This document shows, piece by piece, positions 39,324 through 47,660 of a stretch of DNA of 64,000 nucleotides. The stretch spans positions 58,769 to 122,768 of the forward strand of contig JAWKHI010000020.1 of the NCBI GenBank assembly GCA_041394885.1, given 5' to 3'. Every line of letters begins with the position of its first letter. Position 1 is the stretch's first letter. The position numbers and the translations under genes were made by a program. Source of the stretch: DSOI01 sp041394885 (GTDB taxonomy: Bacteria > Acidobacteriota > Terriglobia > Bryobacterales > Bryobacteraceae). Below the pieces are notes generated by a model. It saw only the letters and a list, made by a program, of their open reading frames with translations, had not been told where the DNA came from and made no database searches.

Positions 39324-42300
39324 TCAGAAAATCAGCTTCAGAGTGACGAAGATGCGCCGCTCTTCCTGGCCGGTCTGGGTGGCGGTGACCTGGCCGAACA
39401 GGGTGCTGGCGGGGTTGGTGTTGGGGGCGGAGAAATTCGGGTGATTCATGGCGCCTTCGGCTTCGCCGCGGAGTTGCGCGGTGAGACGTTCGAAGATCCG
39501 GAAGTTCTTGTGCACGGACATGTCCCAGACGTTGATGCCGTCGGCGCGGGCGGCGGCGATCCGGAGCGGGAAGTTGCGGATGTTGTCCTGGAGCTGCGCG
39601 CGGGGGTTGGTTTCAAAGCCGGCGGTGTTGAACCATCGCTGGTTGGACTGCGCGGAGCCGGACAGGCGGAGCTGGTCATACGTGCCGTTGTAGATGACGT
39701 TGCCGAAGGCGAGGGGGGCTCCGCTTTGGGCTTGATAGATGGCTTGCACCTGCCATCCGCCGAGGAAGCGGTTTTGCTTGAGAAACGGGATTTCGTAGAG
39801 TGCAGAGAGGGTGAAGCGGTGCGGGCGGTCAATATCGGAGGCGACGTGACTGGGGATGGAATCGGTGTCGTTGAGGTAGGCGAGCGCTTCGAGCGTCTTT
39901 GACCAGGTGTAATTGGCCTGGAACAGGAAGCCCTTGTGGAGGCGGCGTTCCAGGCGCGCGGTGAAGGCGTGATACCAGGACGCGCCTGCCGGGAGGGCGG
40001 TGATGAGGCTGGTGAAATGCGGATAGGGACGGACGAGTTGGGCGCGGGTGGTATTGGCGCCGGCAAAGAACGCGGTGCCTTCGAAGCCTTCGATACCGCG
40101 GAAGGGATTGCTGGCGCGGGCGGAGAGGAAATCGATGGTGGGCTGATCGCGGACCGGTGAGGTGCTCAACAGTTCGCGGGGCACGGCGTTGAACTCGCGG
40201 TTGACGCGGAGGCGGGTGCCGCGATTGCCGATGTAGCCGAGTTCGACGACGGTTTGGGCCATGGGCTCGATCTGGATGGAGTAGCTCCAGCGCTGGTTGT
40301 AGGGGCGGCGCCCATCGCTCGCGAAGAAGCCGGGGCGGCGTCCGAGGAAGGTGCGGAGTCCGCCGGCGGCGCCGAGGGGTTGATTGAGGCCGGCGGGAAG
40401 GGGATTGGAGATGGAGGCGATGTAGGTCTGGCCATTGTCGAGCGAGGGGACGACGGCGGTGCGCTGGTTGAAGCCGGGCTGAGCGACATCGTCGAATTCC
40501 GCGCCGAGGAGGGCGTAGTAGATGCCGTAGCCGCCGCGGACGACGAGGTTGCGTTTGGGCTGCCATGCGAAGCCGAGGCGCGGCATGAAGGTGGGATAGT
40601 AGGGGTCGCGAATGCCGCGCGGAAGGCCGCCTTGATTGAGGAACGTGATGCCGCCGGTGGTATTGAACTGCGAGGCAGGGAGCTCCGGCAACGGGGCCGC
40701 GGCGTAGGCGGCCCTGGCCTGGGACTGAATGGGACTGGCGACGGAGAAATCGAAGTCACGCGAGGAGCGGTTGAAGCGTTCGGTGAGGGGACCTTCGTAT
40801 TCCCAGCGGAGACCGAGGTTGAGGGTGAGGGTGCGGGTGGCGCGCCAATCGTCCTGGAAGAAGAGTGAGTAGAATCGGGTGGACTCGGCGCGGGAATCAT
40901 TGAGATCGATGCCGCCGCCGGTGGGCGTGCCGTAGAGGAACTGCGCGAATGACTGGCCGTTGGGCGCGACGGGCGAGTTGTCGAGCGGGCCGCGGGTGAA
41001 GTCCGGCCCGAACTGGAGTGCGGGGGCGACGTTGCCGTAGGTCTTGCTGGTGTCGTAGAGGATGCGGCCATCGAAGCCGTACTTGATGCTGTGATTGGCG
41101 CGGGTCCAGTTCATGGTTCCCACCAGGGAGTGGGAATAGTTGCGTGTGGCGAAGCCGCCGTCGTTGCCGAGTTGGAGAAGTCCGGTGGTGGAGATCTGGG
41201 GGAAGGAGATGCCGTTGGGGTCCAGTTGGGAGATGAGACTGGCGGGGAGGCCGAACTCGGTGAGGTCCCACCCGATGTTGTCGAAGGTCTGGAACTCCTT
41301 GAACCAGGTGAAGCCGTAGCGAACGTCGAGGACCATGGAGGGGTTGAGGACGAAGACGTTATCGAGGGCGAAGCCGCGATGGGGGCGTTGGCGTCCGCGG
41401 CCGCGGACGGTGGACCCGGCGACGAGTTCGTCGAAGTGTCCGAAGAAGTCCGACTGGGAGTAGCGGGCGAACATGCGGTGGGATTCGCTGAAGTTGTGGT
41501 CAATGCGGGCGACGGGCTGGTAGAGGTCCTGCGTATCCTGACGGGTGCGAGAGTAGTTGTTGGTGAAGTCCGGCGTACCGGCGGCGTTGGGGAGGGGGTA
41601 GTATTTCAGCAGATTGCGGCTGATGGCATCGATGCGGTTGGCGGGCACGATGTTGTTGGGGAGCGGAGTGCGCTGGAAGCGCGAGGCGCCGGAGGGACGA
41701 GTGGAGAAGGGGTCGTAGATCTGATAGGCGGGTCCGCGGGCGAGGAGCGCGGAGAAGTCGCCGGTGCGCTGCTGTTCGGTGGGGACGGTGTTGGTGGTGT
41801 TGACGGGGCGGCGGCGGTTATGACTTTGGTAGCCGAACATCCAGAACGTTTTGTTTCGGCCGTCGTAGAGTTTGGGGATGTAGACGGGGCCGCCGACGGC
41901 GGCGGAGTAGCGGAGCCAACGAAGCGAAGGCGTATTGTCCTTGATCTTCTTCGGGGTGACGGGGCCTGTGGAGGGATTGAAGATGAACCCGTTGGTGAAG
42001 AAATTTCGGGTCATCATGGGGCCGGAGGACACCGAAGTGGTGAGGACGCCGTGGAGGGCGTTTGTGCCGGATTTGAGGGAGACGTCGACGGAGGCGCCGG
42101 AGGTGTGGCCGATGGAGGCGTCGAAGCTGGTGGTGGAGACACGGACTTCCTGGACCATGTCTGGCGGGGGAACGAAGGCGGTCTGCCCGCCGTAGGAATT
42201 GTTGCTGACGCCGTCGACGTTGAAGTCGACTCCGGAGGTACCGGCGACGGCCATGGCGGAGCTTTGGGCGATGTTCCAGGGGCCGTCGTAGGGGAGCGAG

Positions 42301-42803
42301 CGGAGGACGGTGCCTGGAGACATGGCGTAGAGCCAGGCGATGGATCCGCTGCGGAGGGGCATGTCGGAGAATTGCTTGCCGTCGATGACCTGGGCGATGG
42401 AGCCGGTGGTGGATTCGAGCACGGGGGCCTGCGCGGTGACGTCGACCGATTCGGTGATGTTGCCCACTTCGAGGCGGATGTCGAGTTGGACGCGTGCGCG
42501 GATGCGGACCTGGATATCGGACCGGGAGAAGCTCTTGAAGCCGGAGTGCTCGACCGAAACGCGATACTGTCCGATGGAGAGGTAGGGCATCTCGTAGAGG
42601 CCCTGCTCGTTGGATGTAGCCGTGGAGGCTACGTTTGTGTCGATGTGGGTGAAGCGCACCGAAACGCCGGGAACGGCGGCGCCGGTTTCGTCAGTGATCT
42701 GGCCGGCGATGGCGCCGCGAGGATCCTGCGCGGCGGCGGCGTAAAGGAATAGAAGGGCAGTCGCGGCGAGACGCACGACGCCTGAAGTCGAGACACTTTT
42801 CAT
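39324..42803 (-). CDS. TonB-dependent receptor, Oar-like, with carboxypeptidase-regulatory domain
   Basis: An 1159-aa outer-membrane transporter of the type abundant in Acidobacteriota. Signal peptide (1-26), carboxypeptidase-regulatory domain (about 30-110; GAIAGQITDETGAAVPGVSVR), plug domain (about 115-240), and a long beta-barrel ending in VTLKLIF, the terminal-Phe export signal. Substrate is unknown. It is convergent with the cytochrome/CRTAC1 operon. Confidence 0.9.
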   Translation of the reverse strand: MKSVSTSGVVRLAATALLFLYAAAAQDPRGAIAGQITDETGAAVPGVSVRFTHIDTNVASTATSNEQGLYEMPYLSIGQYRVSVEHSGFKSFSRSDIQVRIRARVQLDIRLEVGNITESVDVTAQAPVLESTTGSIAQVIDGKQFSDMPLRSGSIAWLYAMSPGTVLRSLPYDGPWNIAQSSAMAVAGTSGVDFNVDGVSNNSYGGQTAFVPPPDMVQEVRVSTTSFDASIGHTSGASVDVSLKSGTNALHGVLTTSVSSGPMMTRNFFTNGFIFNPSTGPVTPKKIKDNTPSLRWLRYSAAVGGPVYIPKLYDGRNKTFWMFGYQSHNRRRPVNTTNTVPTEQQRTGDFSALLARGPAYQIYDPFSTRPSGASRFQRTPLPNNIVPANRIDAISRNLLKYYPLPNAAGTPDFTNNYSRTRQDTQDLYQPVARIDHNFSESHRMFARYSQSDFFGHFDELVAGSTVRGRGRQRPHRGFALDNVFVLNPSMVLDVRYGFTWFKEFQTFDNIGWDLTEFGLPASLISQLDPNGISFPQISTTGLLQLGNDGGFATRNYSHSLVGTMNWTRANHSIKYGFDGRILYDTSKTYGNVAPALQFGPDFTRGPLDNSPVAPNGQSFAQFLYGTPTGGGIDLNDSRAESTRFYSLFFQDDWRATRTLTLNLGLRWEYEGPLTERFNRSSRDFDFSVASPIQSQARAAYAAAPLPELPASQFNTTGGITFLNQGGLPRGIRDPYYPTFMPRLGFAWQPKRNLVVRGGYGIYYALLGAEFDDVAQPGFNQRTAVVPSLDNGQTYIASISNPLPAGLNQPLGAAGGLRTFLGRRPGFFASDGRRPYNQRWSYSIQIEPMAQTVVELGYIGNRGTRLRVNREFNAVPRELLSTSPVRDQPTIDFLSARASNPFRGIEGFEGTAFFAGANTTRAQLVRPYPHFTSLITALPAGASWYHAFTARLERRLHKGFLFQANYTWSKTLEALAYLNDTDSIPSHVASDIDRPHRFTLSALYEIPFLKQNRFLGGWQVQAIYQAQSGAPLAFGNVIYNGTYDQLRLSGSAQSNQRWFNTAGFETNPRAQLQDNIRNFPLRIAAARADGINVWDMSVHKNFRIFERLTAQLRGEAEGAMNHPNFSAPNTNPASTLFGQVTATQTGQEERRIFVTLKLIF

Positions 42804-42863
42804 TTTTGGCTAACCTCGTTGCGGGCTAGCATATCGCAATTTGGGCGGCGGTGGGAAGTGGCG

Positions 42864-43652
42864 TCAGCTCATGTCGACGCGGGTACCGGATCGGGCCGGT
42901 GACGTGGGTGCGGCCGAGGAGCCCGGGCCGGACTCGTCAAAGGCGACTGGGGGATTGTAGTGCAGGATACGGCTGCAGTTCTCGCAGATCATCAGCTTGT
43001 CGCGGCGGCGCAATTCCTGAAAATATTGGGGACGGAGTTCGAGGTGGCAAGCCGAGCAGCGACCCTGGGAAGCGTCGGAGACGGCGAAGCCGCGGAACCG
43101 CTTGGCGGCTTTCTCGTAGGCGGCAGCGATGTTGGGGGCGACCGAGGCGAGGGCGGTCTTGCGTTCGGCGCGATTCTCGGCGAGGAGGGCTTCGTCGGCG
43201 GCGGTGCGGGTGCGGGCTTCGGCTTTCTGTTTGTCGACCTCGACGCGCTCGGCGGCGAGGTCGGCTTCGGCGGCCTTGACGTTTTTCTCCAAGGACTCGA
43301 CGTGTTCCATCAGTTCGATGACGCGGTCTTCCTGCGTTTTGATGGCAGCTTCGCAGAAGGCGATTTCGTGCTCGAAGGCACGATACTGCTCATTGGTCTT
43401 GGCCGACATCATTTGCTCACGGAGCTTGGAGATCTTCTGTTGTTGGGCCTGGACTTCACTTTCGCAAAGGCGGCGGTCTTTTTGATTGCCGGCGAGGAGG
43501 GCCTTGTCCGCATCCAGGCGGCGCTGGTGTGCGTCGAGCTGTTTTTCGATGAGGGCGATATGCTTGGGGAGTTCCGCGATTTCCTTGCTGAGCTCAGCGG
43601 CCCGCAGGTCAAGGGACTGGATCCTAGCTAAGGTATCGAGATCGCTCTGCAT
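42864..43652 (-). CDS. C4-type zinc-ribbon coiled-coil protein (CdsZ/DUF164 family)
   Basis: A 262-aa protein with a long coiled coil (about residues 10-175) and a C-terminal four-Cys zinc ribbon (CSACHLELRPQYFQELRRRD, then CENC). This family is widespread and poorly characterised; the Chlamydia relative CdsZ acts in secretion. The Ser/Pro tail after the ribbon is unusual in length. The gene overlaps the end of the upstream M50-like gene by 25 nt, so both are probably co-transcribed. Confidence 0.85.
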   Translation of the reverse strand: MQSDLDTLARIQSLDLRAAELSKEIAELPKHIALIEKQLDAHQRRLDADKALLAGNQKDRRLCESEVQAQQQKISKLREQMMSAKTNEQYRAFEHEIAFCEAAIKTQEDRVIELMEHVESLEKNVKAAEADLAAERVEVDKQKAEARTRTAADEALLAENRAERKTALASVAPNIAAAYEKAAKRFRGFAVSDASQGRCSACHLELRPQYFQELRRRDKLMICENCSRILHYNPPVAFDESGPGSSAAPTSPARSGTRVDMS

Positions 43653-45238
43653 GTTCCACTAGGGTACACCACGCGGTCCCTCGAGGGCGAGCAGTTGACT
43701 CCGAGGGCCTTATTTTCGGGCGATTCGGAGTAGGCGCGCCGTTCGATTTCCGCGGCGAGATCGTTAAGACGAGCTAATTCAAATGCGGCCAACGGAGCCT
43801 CCGAGGCCGGTGCTCTGCGGAGGGTATCGGCGGTCTCGTCGACCCAGCAGGCAGCGTGGGCCCATTCGCCTTCGGCCATGGCGATGGCGGCCAACACCAT
43901 CACCTGTTGCGGACCGCTGGTCTCGCCCGCGGTTTTGGCTTTCTCGAACAGATCCGCGGCGGGGACGGGAAGGTTGTGATGACGGGCGAGCAGATAGGCA
44001 AGGAGCAGGGATATTTCCGCCGGGACGTCCACGTCGTTCTGGCGGCAGGATGCAGCCGCGCGGCGGAGATGGTCTTCGGCGGAGATGGGGTCTTCCCGGT
44101 CCAGGTAGTGGACGGCGGCGAGGTAGCAGGCGCGCAGGAAATCCCGGCTCTGGGGGGGCACGCCAGTGAGCGATTGCACGTGTGCCTGGGGCCAATCGCG
44201 CGGAAGCACGCCGCCTTCGAGCGCGGTGACGGCCGCGAACTCGGCGCAGACGCTTCGCCACCGGTCACCGCGGCGGATGAGATCAAACAGCCAGGCGCCG
44301 TCGGTGCGAAACCCGCGAATGCGCGCGGGAATGAGATTGAACACGAAGTCCGCGCCGGCGGCGGCGGCGAGCCAGGCGGCGTAGGGTTGAAACGCGGGTA
44401 GGGGGATGGCGCCGATGACGACCGCGAAGCAGGCGAGGGCCAGCAGGAGCGAGGCGAGTGGCCCCCCGGCGATGAAGGCGACGAGGTTCTTGCGGAGCTG
44501 CTGTTCGCCGCTGGCGGCGCCCGCCCTGGCTCCGGCGAAACCGCCATCCCAGGAGGCGGAGAGCCGGATTCGCCACCCATCCGATTTCCGGTGAAGGGCG
44601 ACGGGGCCGACACCGATCGACTGAAAGCGCATGCCAACGCCGAGGCCGAGTGCGAGATGGCCGAACTCGTGGACGGCAACTTCGACCAGTGGCGCGCCGG
44701 CGAGCAACCACAGCAGAGTCCGCCAATCGGAGAGCGAGTGCGAACCGGGGGGAAGAAATCCGGAACAGAAATAGCCGATCCCCATGAAGACGGCGACACC
44801 GGAGAGCGTCCCCACGGCGGAGGCGATGGCTTCCGGCAGCGCCGACCCGGGCCGGTGGACCTCGGCGGGGAAGGTCTCGAGGATTTTTCGTGTTTCCGGG
44901 AGGAAGCAGATCCACAATCCGAACACGCCGAAGGCGAGGCCAAAGGGCGGGAAGATGACGAGGTTGACCATGCTCGCCAGGATCGCGGCGAGCCTGGCCC
45001 AGGGTCTTTGCCCTCGGATACCGGCGGCGGCGGCGATGGCGACCGGGCCGGCGACGGCGGCGACGGCTGCGGGCTGGAGCAGCACGAGAGTGGCTTCGCG
45101 GAACTCGATGCCGGGCAGATGGATTCCGAGAAAGTGCTCGAGCCAGCCGGCGCGATAGGCAATGTAGCCTGAGCCAACCAGCAAAGCTACGCCCTCCATG
45201 TCGAGGAGAAAGCGCAGCAGCGCGACGAGCGTACCCAT
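43628..45238 (-). CDS. M50-like membrane metalloprotease with helical-repeat C-terminus
   Basis: A 536-aa integral membrane protein with about eight TM helices in the first 330 residues. The zinc motif HEFGH (about residue 190, in LVEVAVHEFGHLALG) lies in a TM helix as in site-2 proteases, and a possible third ligand segment (NLIPARIRGFRTDGAWL) corresponds to the NPxPxxDG block of the family in degenerate form. The last 200 residues are cytoplasmic-like helical repeats resembling TPRs. Regulated intramembrane cleavage is plausible but the degenerate block weakens it. Confidence 0.7.
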   Translation of the reverse strand: MGTLVALLRFLLDMEGVALLVGSGYIAYRAGWLEHFLGIHLPGIEFREATLVLLQPAAVAAVAGPVAIAAAAGIRGQRPWARLAAILASMVNLVIFPPFGLAFGVFGLWICFLPETRKILETFPAEVHRPGSALPEAIASAVGTLSGVAVFMGIGYFCSGFLPPGSHSLSDWRTLLWLLAGAPLVEVAVHEFGHLALGLGVGMRFQSIGVGPVALHRKSDGWRIRLSASWDGGFAGARAGAASGEQQLRKNLVAFIAGGPLASLLLALACFAVVIGAIPLPAFQPYAAWLAAAAGADFVFNLIPARIRGFRTDGAWLFDLIRRGDRWRSVCAEFAAVTALEGGVLPRDWPQAHVQSLTGVPPQSRDFLRACYLAAVHYLDREDPISAEDHLRRAAASCRQNDVDVPAEISLLLAYLLARHHNLPVPAADLFEKAKTAGETSGPQQVMVLAAIAMAEGEWAHAACWVDETADTLRRAPASEAPLAAFELARLNDLAAEIERRAYSESPENKALGVNCSPSRDRVVYPSGTCRAISIP

Positions 45239-45315
45239 GTAGGGGGAGGATCGGCAGTTCCGCCTAGGGAGAAGGCCGGAGATCTAGCTTAAGGTCCTGA
45301 CGCGATTCCACCGCC

Positions 45316-45321
45316 TATACT
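45316..45321 (+). promoter_or_regulatory. -10 element TATACT, leaderless-type
   Basis: TATACT is followed by CAAAAA and then the ATG at 45328, so the transcript would start at or within a base or two of the start codon. No ribosome-binding site and no clear -35. Confidence 0.45.
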
Positions 45322-45327
45322 CAAAAA

Positions 45328-46416
45328 ATGACCCGACGAAGTTTTCTGGCAGCCGCATCCGCGGTGGGAGCGGCCGCGATGCCGCCGCTTGCGATGGCCC
45401 AAGGGGGACGCCGGTGGCCGCTCGGCATCAATACGTACTGTCTGCGATTCCAGCGTTGGAACGACCGGCGGTTGTTCGACTACTGCGTGGAGAAGAAGCT
45501 GGACGCGATTTTCCTGCAGGATTCGCTGGATCCGGGTGTGATGGACCCGAAGCACTGGGCCGAGGTGCGGGCATGGACGCGCGAGCATAAGATGCACATC
45601 GAGACCGGAGGCGGCGCGATCCTTCCGCGTACGGCCGATGGGGTGGCGCAATCGGTGGCGACGCTCGAGAAGAACATCGAGCGATCGGCGGCGGTGGGGT
45701 CACCGATCGTGCGGGCGCTGCTGGCAAGCGATCGCTACGCGCTGCCGGAAGGGTCGCTCGAGAAGCAGATAGAAACGGCGGTGGGAATACTGCGGGCGGT
45801 GCGGACGCGGGCGATGGATGCGGGGGTGAAGATCGCGATCGAGAACCACAAGGAACTGCAGGCTTGGGAAACGCGGCTGGTGATCGAGACGGCGGGGAAG
45901 GAATTCGTGGGGTCGTATCTGGATACGGGCAATCCGGTGTTTGTGGCGGAGGATCCGATGACGACGGTGGAGGAGTTGGGTCCTTACGCGGTGACGTTTC
46001 ATCTGCGGGACTCGGTGGTTTATGCGCATCCGGACGGGGTGGCGGTGCAATGGGTGCCGCTGGGGGAGGGGACCAACGATTTTCGCGCGATCGTGGCGCG
46101 GGCGGCGACGATCCTTCCCGAGAACGTGTACATTTACTGCAAGCCGATCACGGCGCGTCCGCCGGTGGTGATTCCGGTGTACTCGGACGAGTTCTGGCGA
46201 CGTTGGTTTCCGCGGGCGCGCTCGAAGGATCTGTCACGATTCCTGGCGATGTCACGGAAAGGGAAGCCTTGGGACAAGCCGCACTTGATGGCCGACTTGA
46301 CCGGGGTCCGGGATCGGTACATGGACGGGTTGAAGATACAGCAGCTCGATCATATGGAGCAGAGCCTGGCGTATTGCAAGAACAAGTTGGACCTGGGCGT
46401 GCGGTGGCGCGGGTGA
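45328..46416 (+). CDS. Tat-exported sugar phosphate isomerase/epimerase
   Basis: A 362-aa TIM-barrel protein with a twin-arginine signal (MTRRSFLAAASAVGAAAMPPLAMAQ). Conserved metal blocks include KIAIENHKE, GSYLDTGNP and FHLRDSV. It resembles xylose-isomerase-like enzymes but is exported folded, so it works in the periplasm. It is followed 17 nt later by a cupin gene. Substrate unknown, though sugar or sugar-acid metabolism is likely given the neighbours. Confidence 0.83.
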   Translation: MTRRSFLAAASAVGAAAMPPLAMAQGGRRWPLGINTYCLRFQRWNDRRLFDYCVEKKLDAIFLQDSLDPGVMDPKHWAEVRAWTREHKMHIETGGGAILPRTADGVAQSVATLEKNIERSAAVGSPIVRALLASDRYALPEGSLEKQIETAVGILRAVRTRAMDAGVKIAIENHKELQAWETRLVIETAGKEFVGSYLDTGNPVFVAEDPMTTVEELGPYAVTFHLRDSVVYAHPDGVAVQWVPLGEGTNDFRAIVARAATILPENVYIYCKPITARPPVVIPVYSDEFWRRWFPRARSKDLSRFLAMSRKGKPWDKPHLMADLTGVRDRYMDGLKIQQLDHMEQSLAYCKNKLDLGVRWRG

Positions 46417-46419
46417 GAG

Positions 46420-46425
46420 TATAAT
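46420..46425 (+). promoter_or_regulatory. -10 element TATAAT of the cupin gene, leaderless-type
   Basis: A perfect TATAAT ends 8 nt before the ATG at 46434, inside the 17-nt gap after the isomerase gene. No ribosome-binding site lies in between. Confidence 0.5.
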
Positions 46426-46433
46426 CGCTTCCA

Positions 46434-46847
46434 ATGAAACTCACACTCGCCGTTCTATTGACTGCATCGTTGTTTGCCGCTGACCCGGAGGGTTTCGTCC
46501 TGTGGCCGAAGGGCGTACCGCCGGCAGGGGCGAAGGCAGCGAAATTTTCCAATCATCAGCTGTCAGTTTCGCATCGGGAAAAAGATGGGATTCCGGAGGT
46601 GCATGAGGGACAGACGGATATTTTCGTGATCCAGAGCGGCGAGGGTGTGTTGCTGGTGGGTGGCGAAGTGGTGGGCGGGAAGACGACGACGCCGGGCGAG
46701 ATCCGCGGCGGGACGATTAAGAACGGGGTGCGGAAGAAGGTGTCGGCGGGCGACGTGGTGCACATCCCGGCCCGAACGCCGCACCAGTTTTTCGTGGCGC
46801 AGGGCAAAGAGGTCACTTACTTCGTGGTGAAGGTGGACGCGCACTGA
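46434..46847 (+). CDS. Small exported cupin-domain protein
   Basis: A 137-aa beta-barrel cupin with a Sec signal peptide (MKLTLAVLLTASLFAADPEG). Metal-binding residues: H39 region SHREKDGIPEVHEGQ (two His and a Glu) and DVVHIPARTPHQF (two His). Such small exported cupins are common near sugar isomerases. Precise activity unknown. Confidence 0.8.
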   Translation: MKLTLAVLLTASLFAADPEGFVLWPKGVPPAGAKAAKFSNHQLSVSHREKDGIPEVHEGQTDIFVIQSGEGVLLVGGEVVGGKTTTPGEIRGGTIKNGVRKKVSAGDVVHIPARTPHQFFVAQGKEVTYFVVKVDAH

Positions 46848-46874
46848 TCGGGAGCGGCGCCCACCCGGGTCCGG

Positions 46875-47636
46875 CTAGATCATGAACATGCCGCCGTTGA
46901 GTTCGATCGTCTGCCCGATCACATAGGCGGATTTAGACGAGCACAGATAGACGACGGCGTCGGCCATGTCTTCATTGGTGGCGAGGCGTCCGAGGGGCGT
47001 GGCCTTGACGACATTGTCGAGGATTTCGCGGGTGGAGAAAACCTCGTGGAAGTGGTTGTCGACGGTGCCGGGGCTAACGGCGTTGACGCGGATTCCCTTC
47101 GGAGCGAGTTCCTTGGCGAGCCCTTTGGTGATGGCCGAAACGGCTGCCTTGGCGGCGGCATAGATGGTGGCGCCGGGTCCGCCGCCGTTGCGTGCGGCGA
47201 TGGAGCTGAGGTTGACGATGGCGCCGCCGCCGTTGGCGATCATGCCGGGTGCGACGGCTTTGGTGATGAACCAGAGGCTTTTGACGTTCAGGTTCATGAC
47301 GGCATCGAAGGTGTCCTCGGTGAGCTCGGGCAGGGGAGCGCGCTTCAGTAGCGATCCAGCGTTGTTGATGAGGTAGTCGATGGAGGCGCCATCGGCGGCG
47401 ATGGCGTCGATGAGGGCGTGGGTGCCTTCCATGGTTGTGAGGTCGCCTTGGAGGATGGCGCCGTCGGCGCCTTTGGCTCGAACGGCGGAGAGGGTCTCCT
47501 CGGCGCCGGGGCGGTGAGAGCCGTAGTGAATCAGGACGCGGGAGACGCCGGCCTCGGCGAGGGCGATGGCGGAAGCGGCGCCGATGCCGCGGCTGGCGCC
47601 CGTGACGAGCGCGGTCTTACCGTTGAATTCAGTCAT
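46875..47636 (-). CDS. SDR family NAD(P)-dependent oxidoreductase
   Basis: A 253-aa short-chain dehydrogenase with TGASRGIG (cofactor), LINNAG, catalytic Ser (NLSSIAA) and YAAAK (Tyr/Lys) in the right order, and PGTVDNH. It is convergent with the cupin and divergent from the cytochrome gene. The -10-like TAAATT ends 8 nt before its ATG. Substrate probably a sugar or hydroxy acid. Confidence 0.9.
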   Translation of the reverse strand: MTEFNGKTALVTGASRGIGAASAIALAEAGVSRVLIHYGSHRPGAEETLSAVRAKGADGAILQGDLTTMEGTHALIDAIAADGASIDYLINNAGSLLKRAPLPELTEDTFDAVMNLNVKSLWFITKAVAPGMIANGGGAIVNLSSIAARNGGGPGATIYAAAKAAVSAITKGLAKELAPKGIRVNAVSPGTVDNHFHEVFSTREILDNVVKATPLGRLATNEDMADAVVYLCSSKSAYVIGQTIELNGGMFMI

Positions 47637-47660
47637 GCTGATAGAATTTAGCGCAAAGGC

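Noticed and set aside
41091..42752. 553-codon plus-strand frame opposite the TonB receptor
   Set aside because: Gly/Val/Glu-rich antisense sequence without motifs; the receptor on the minus strand is certain.
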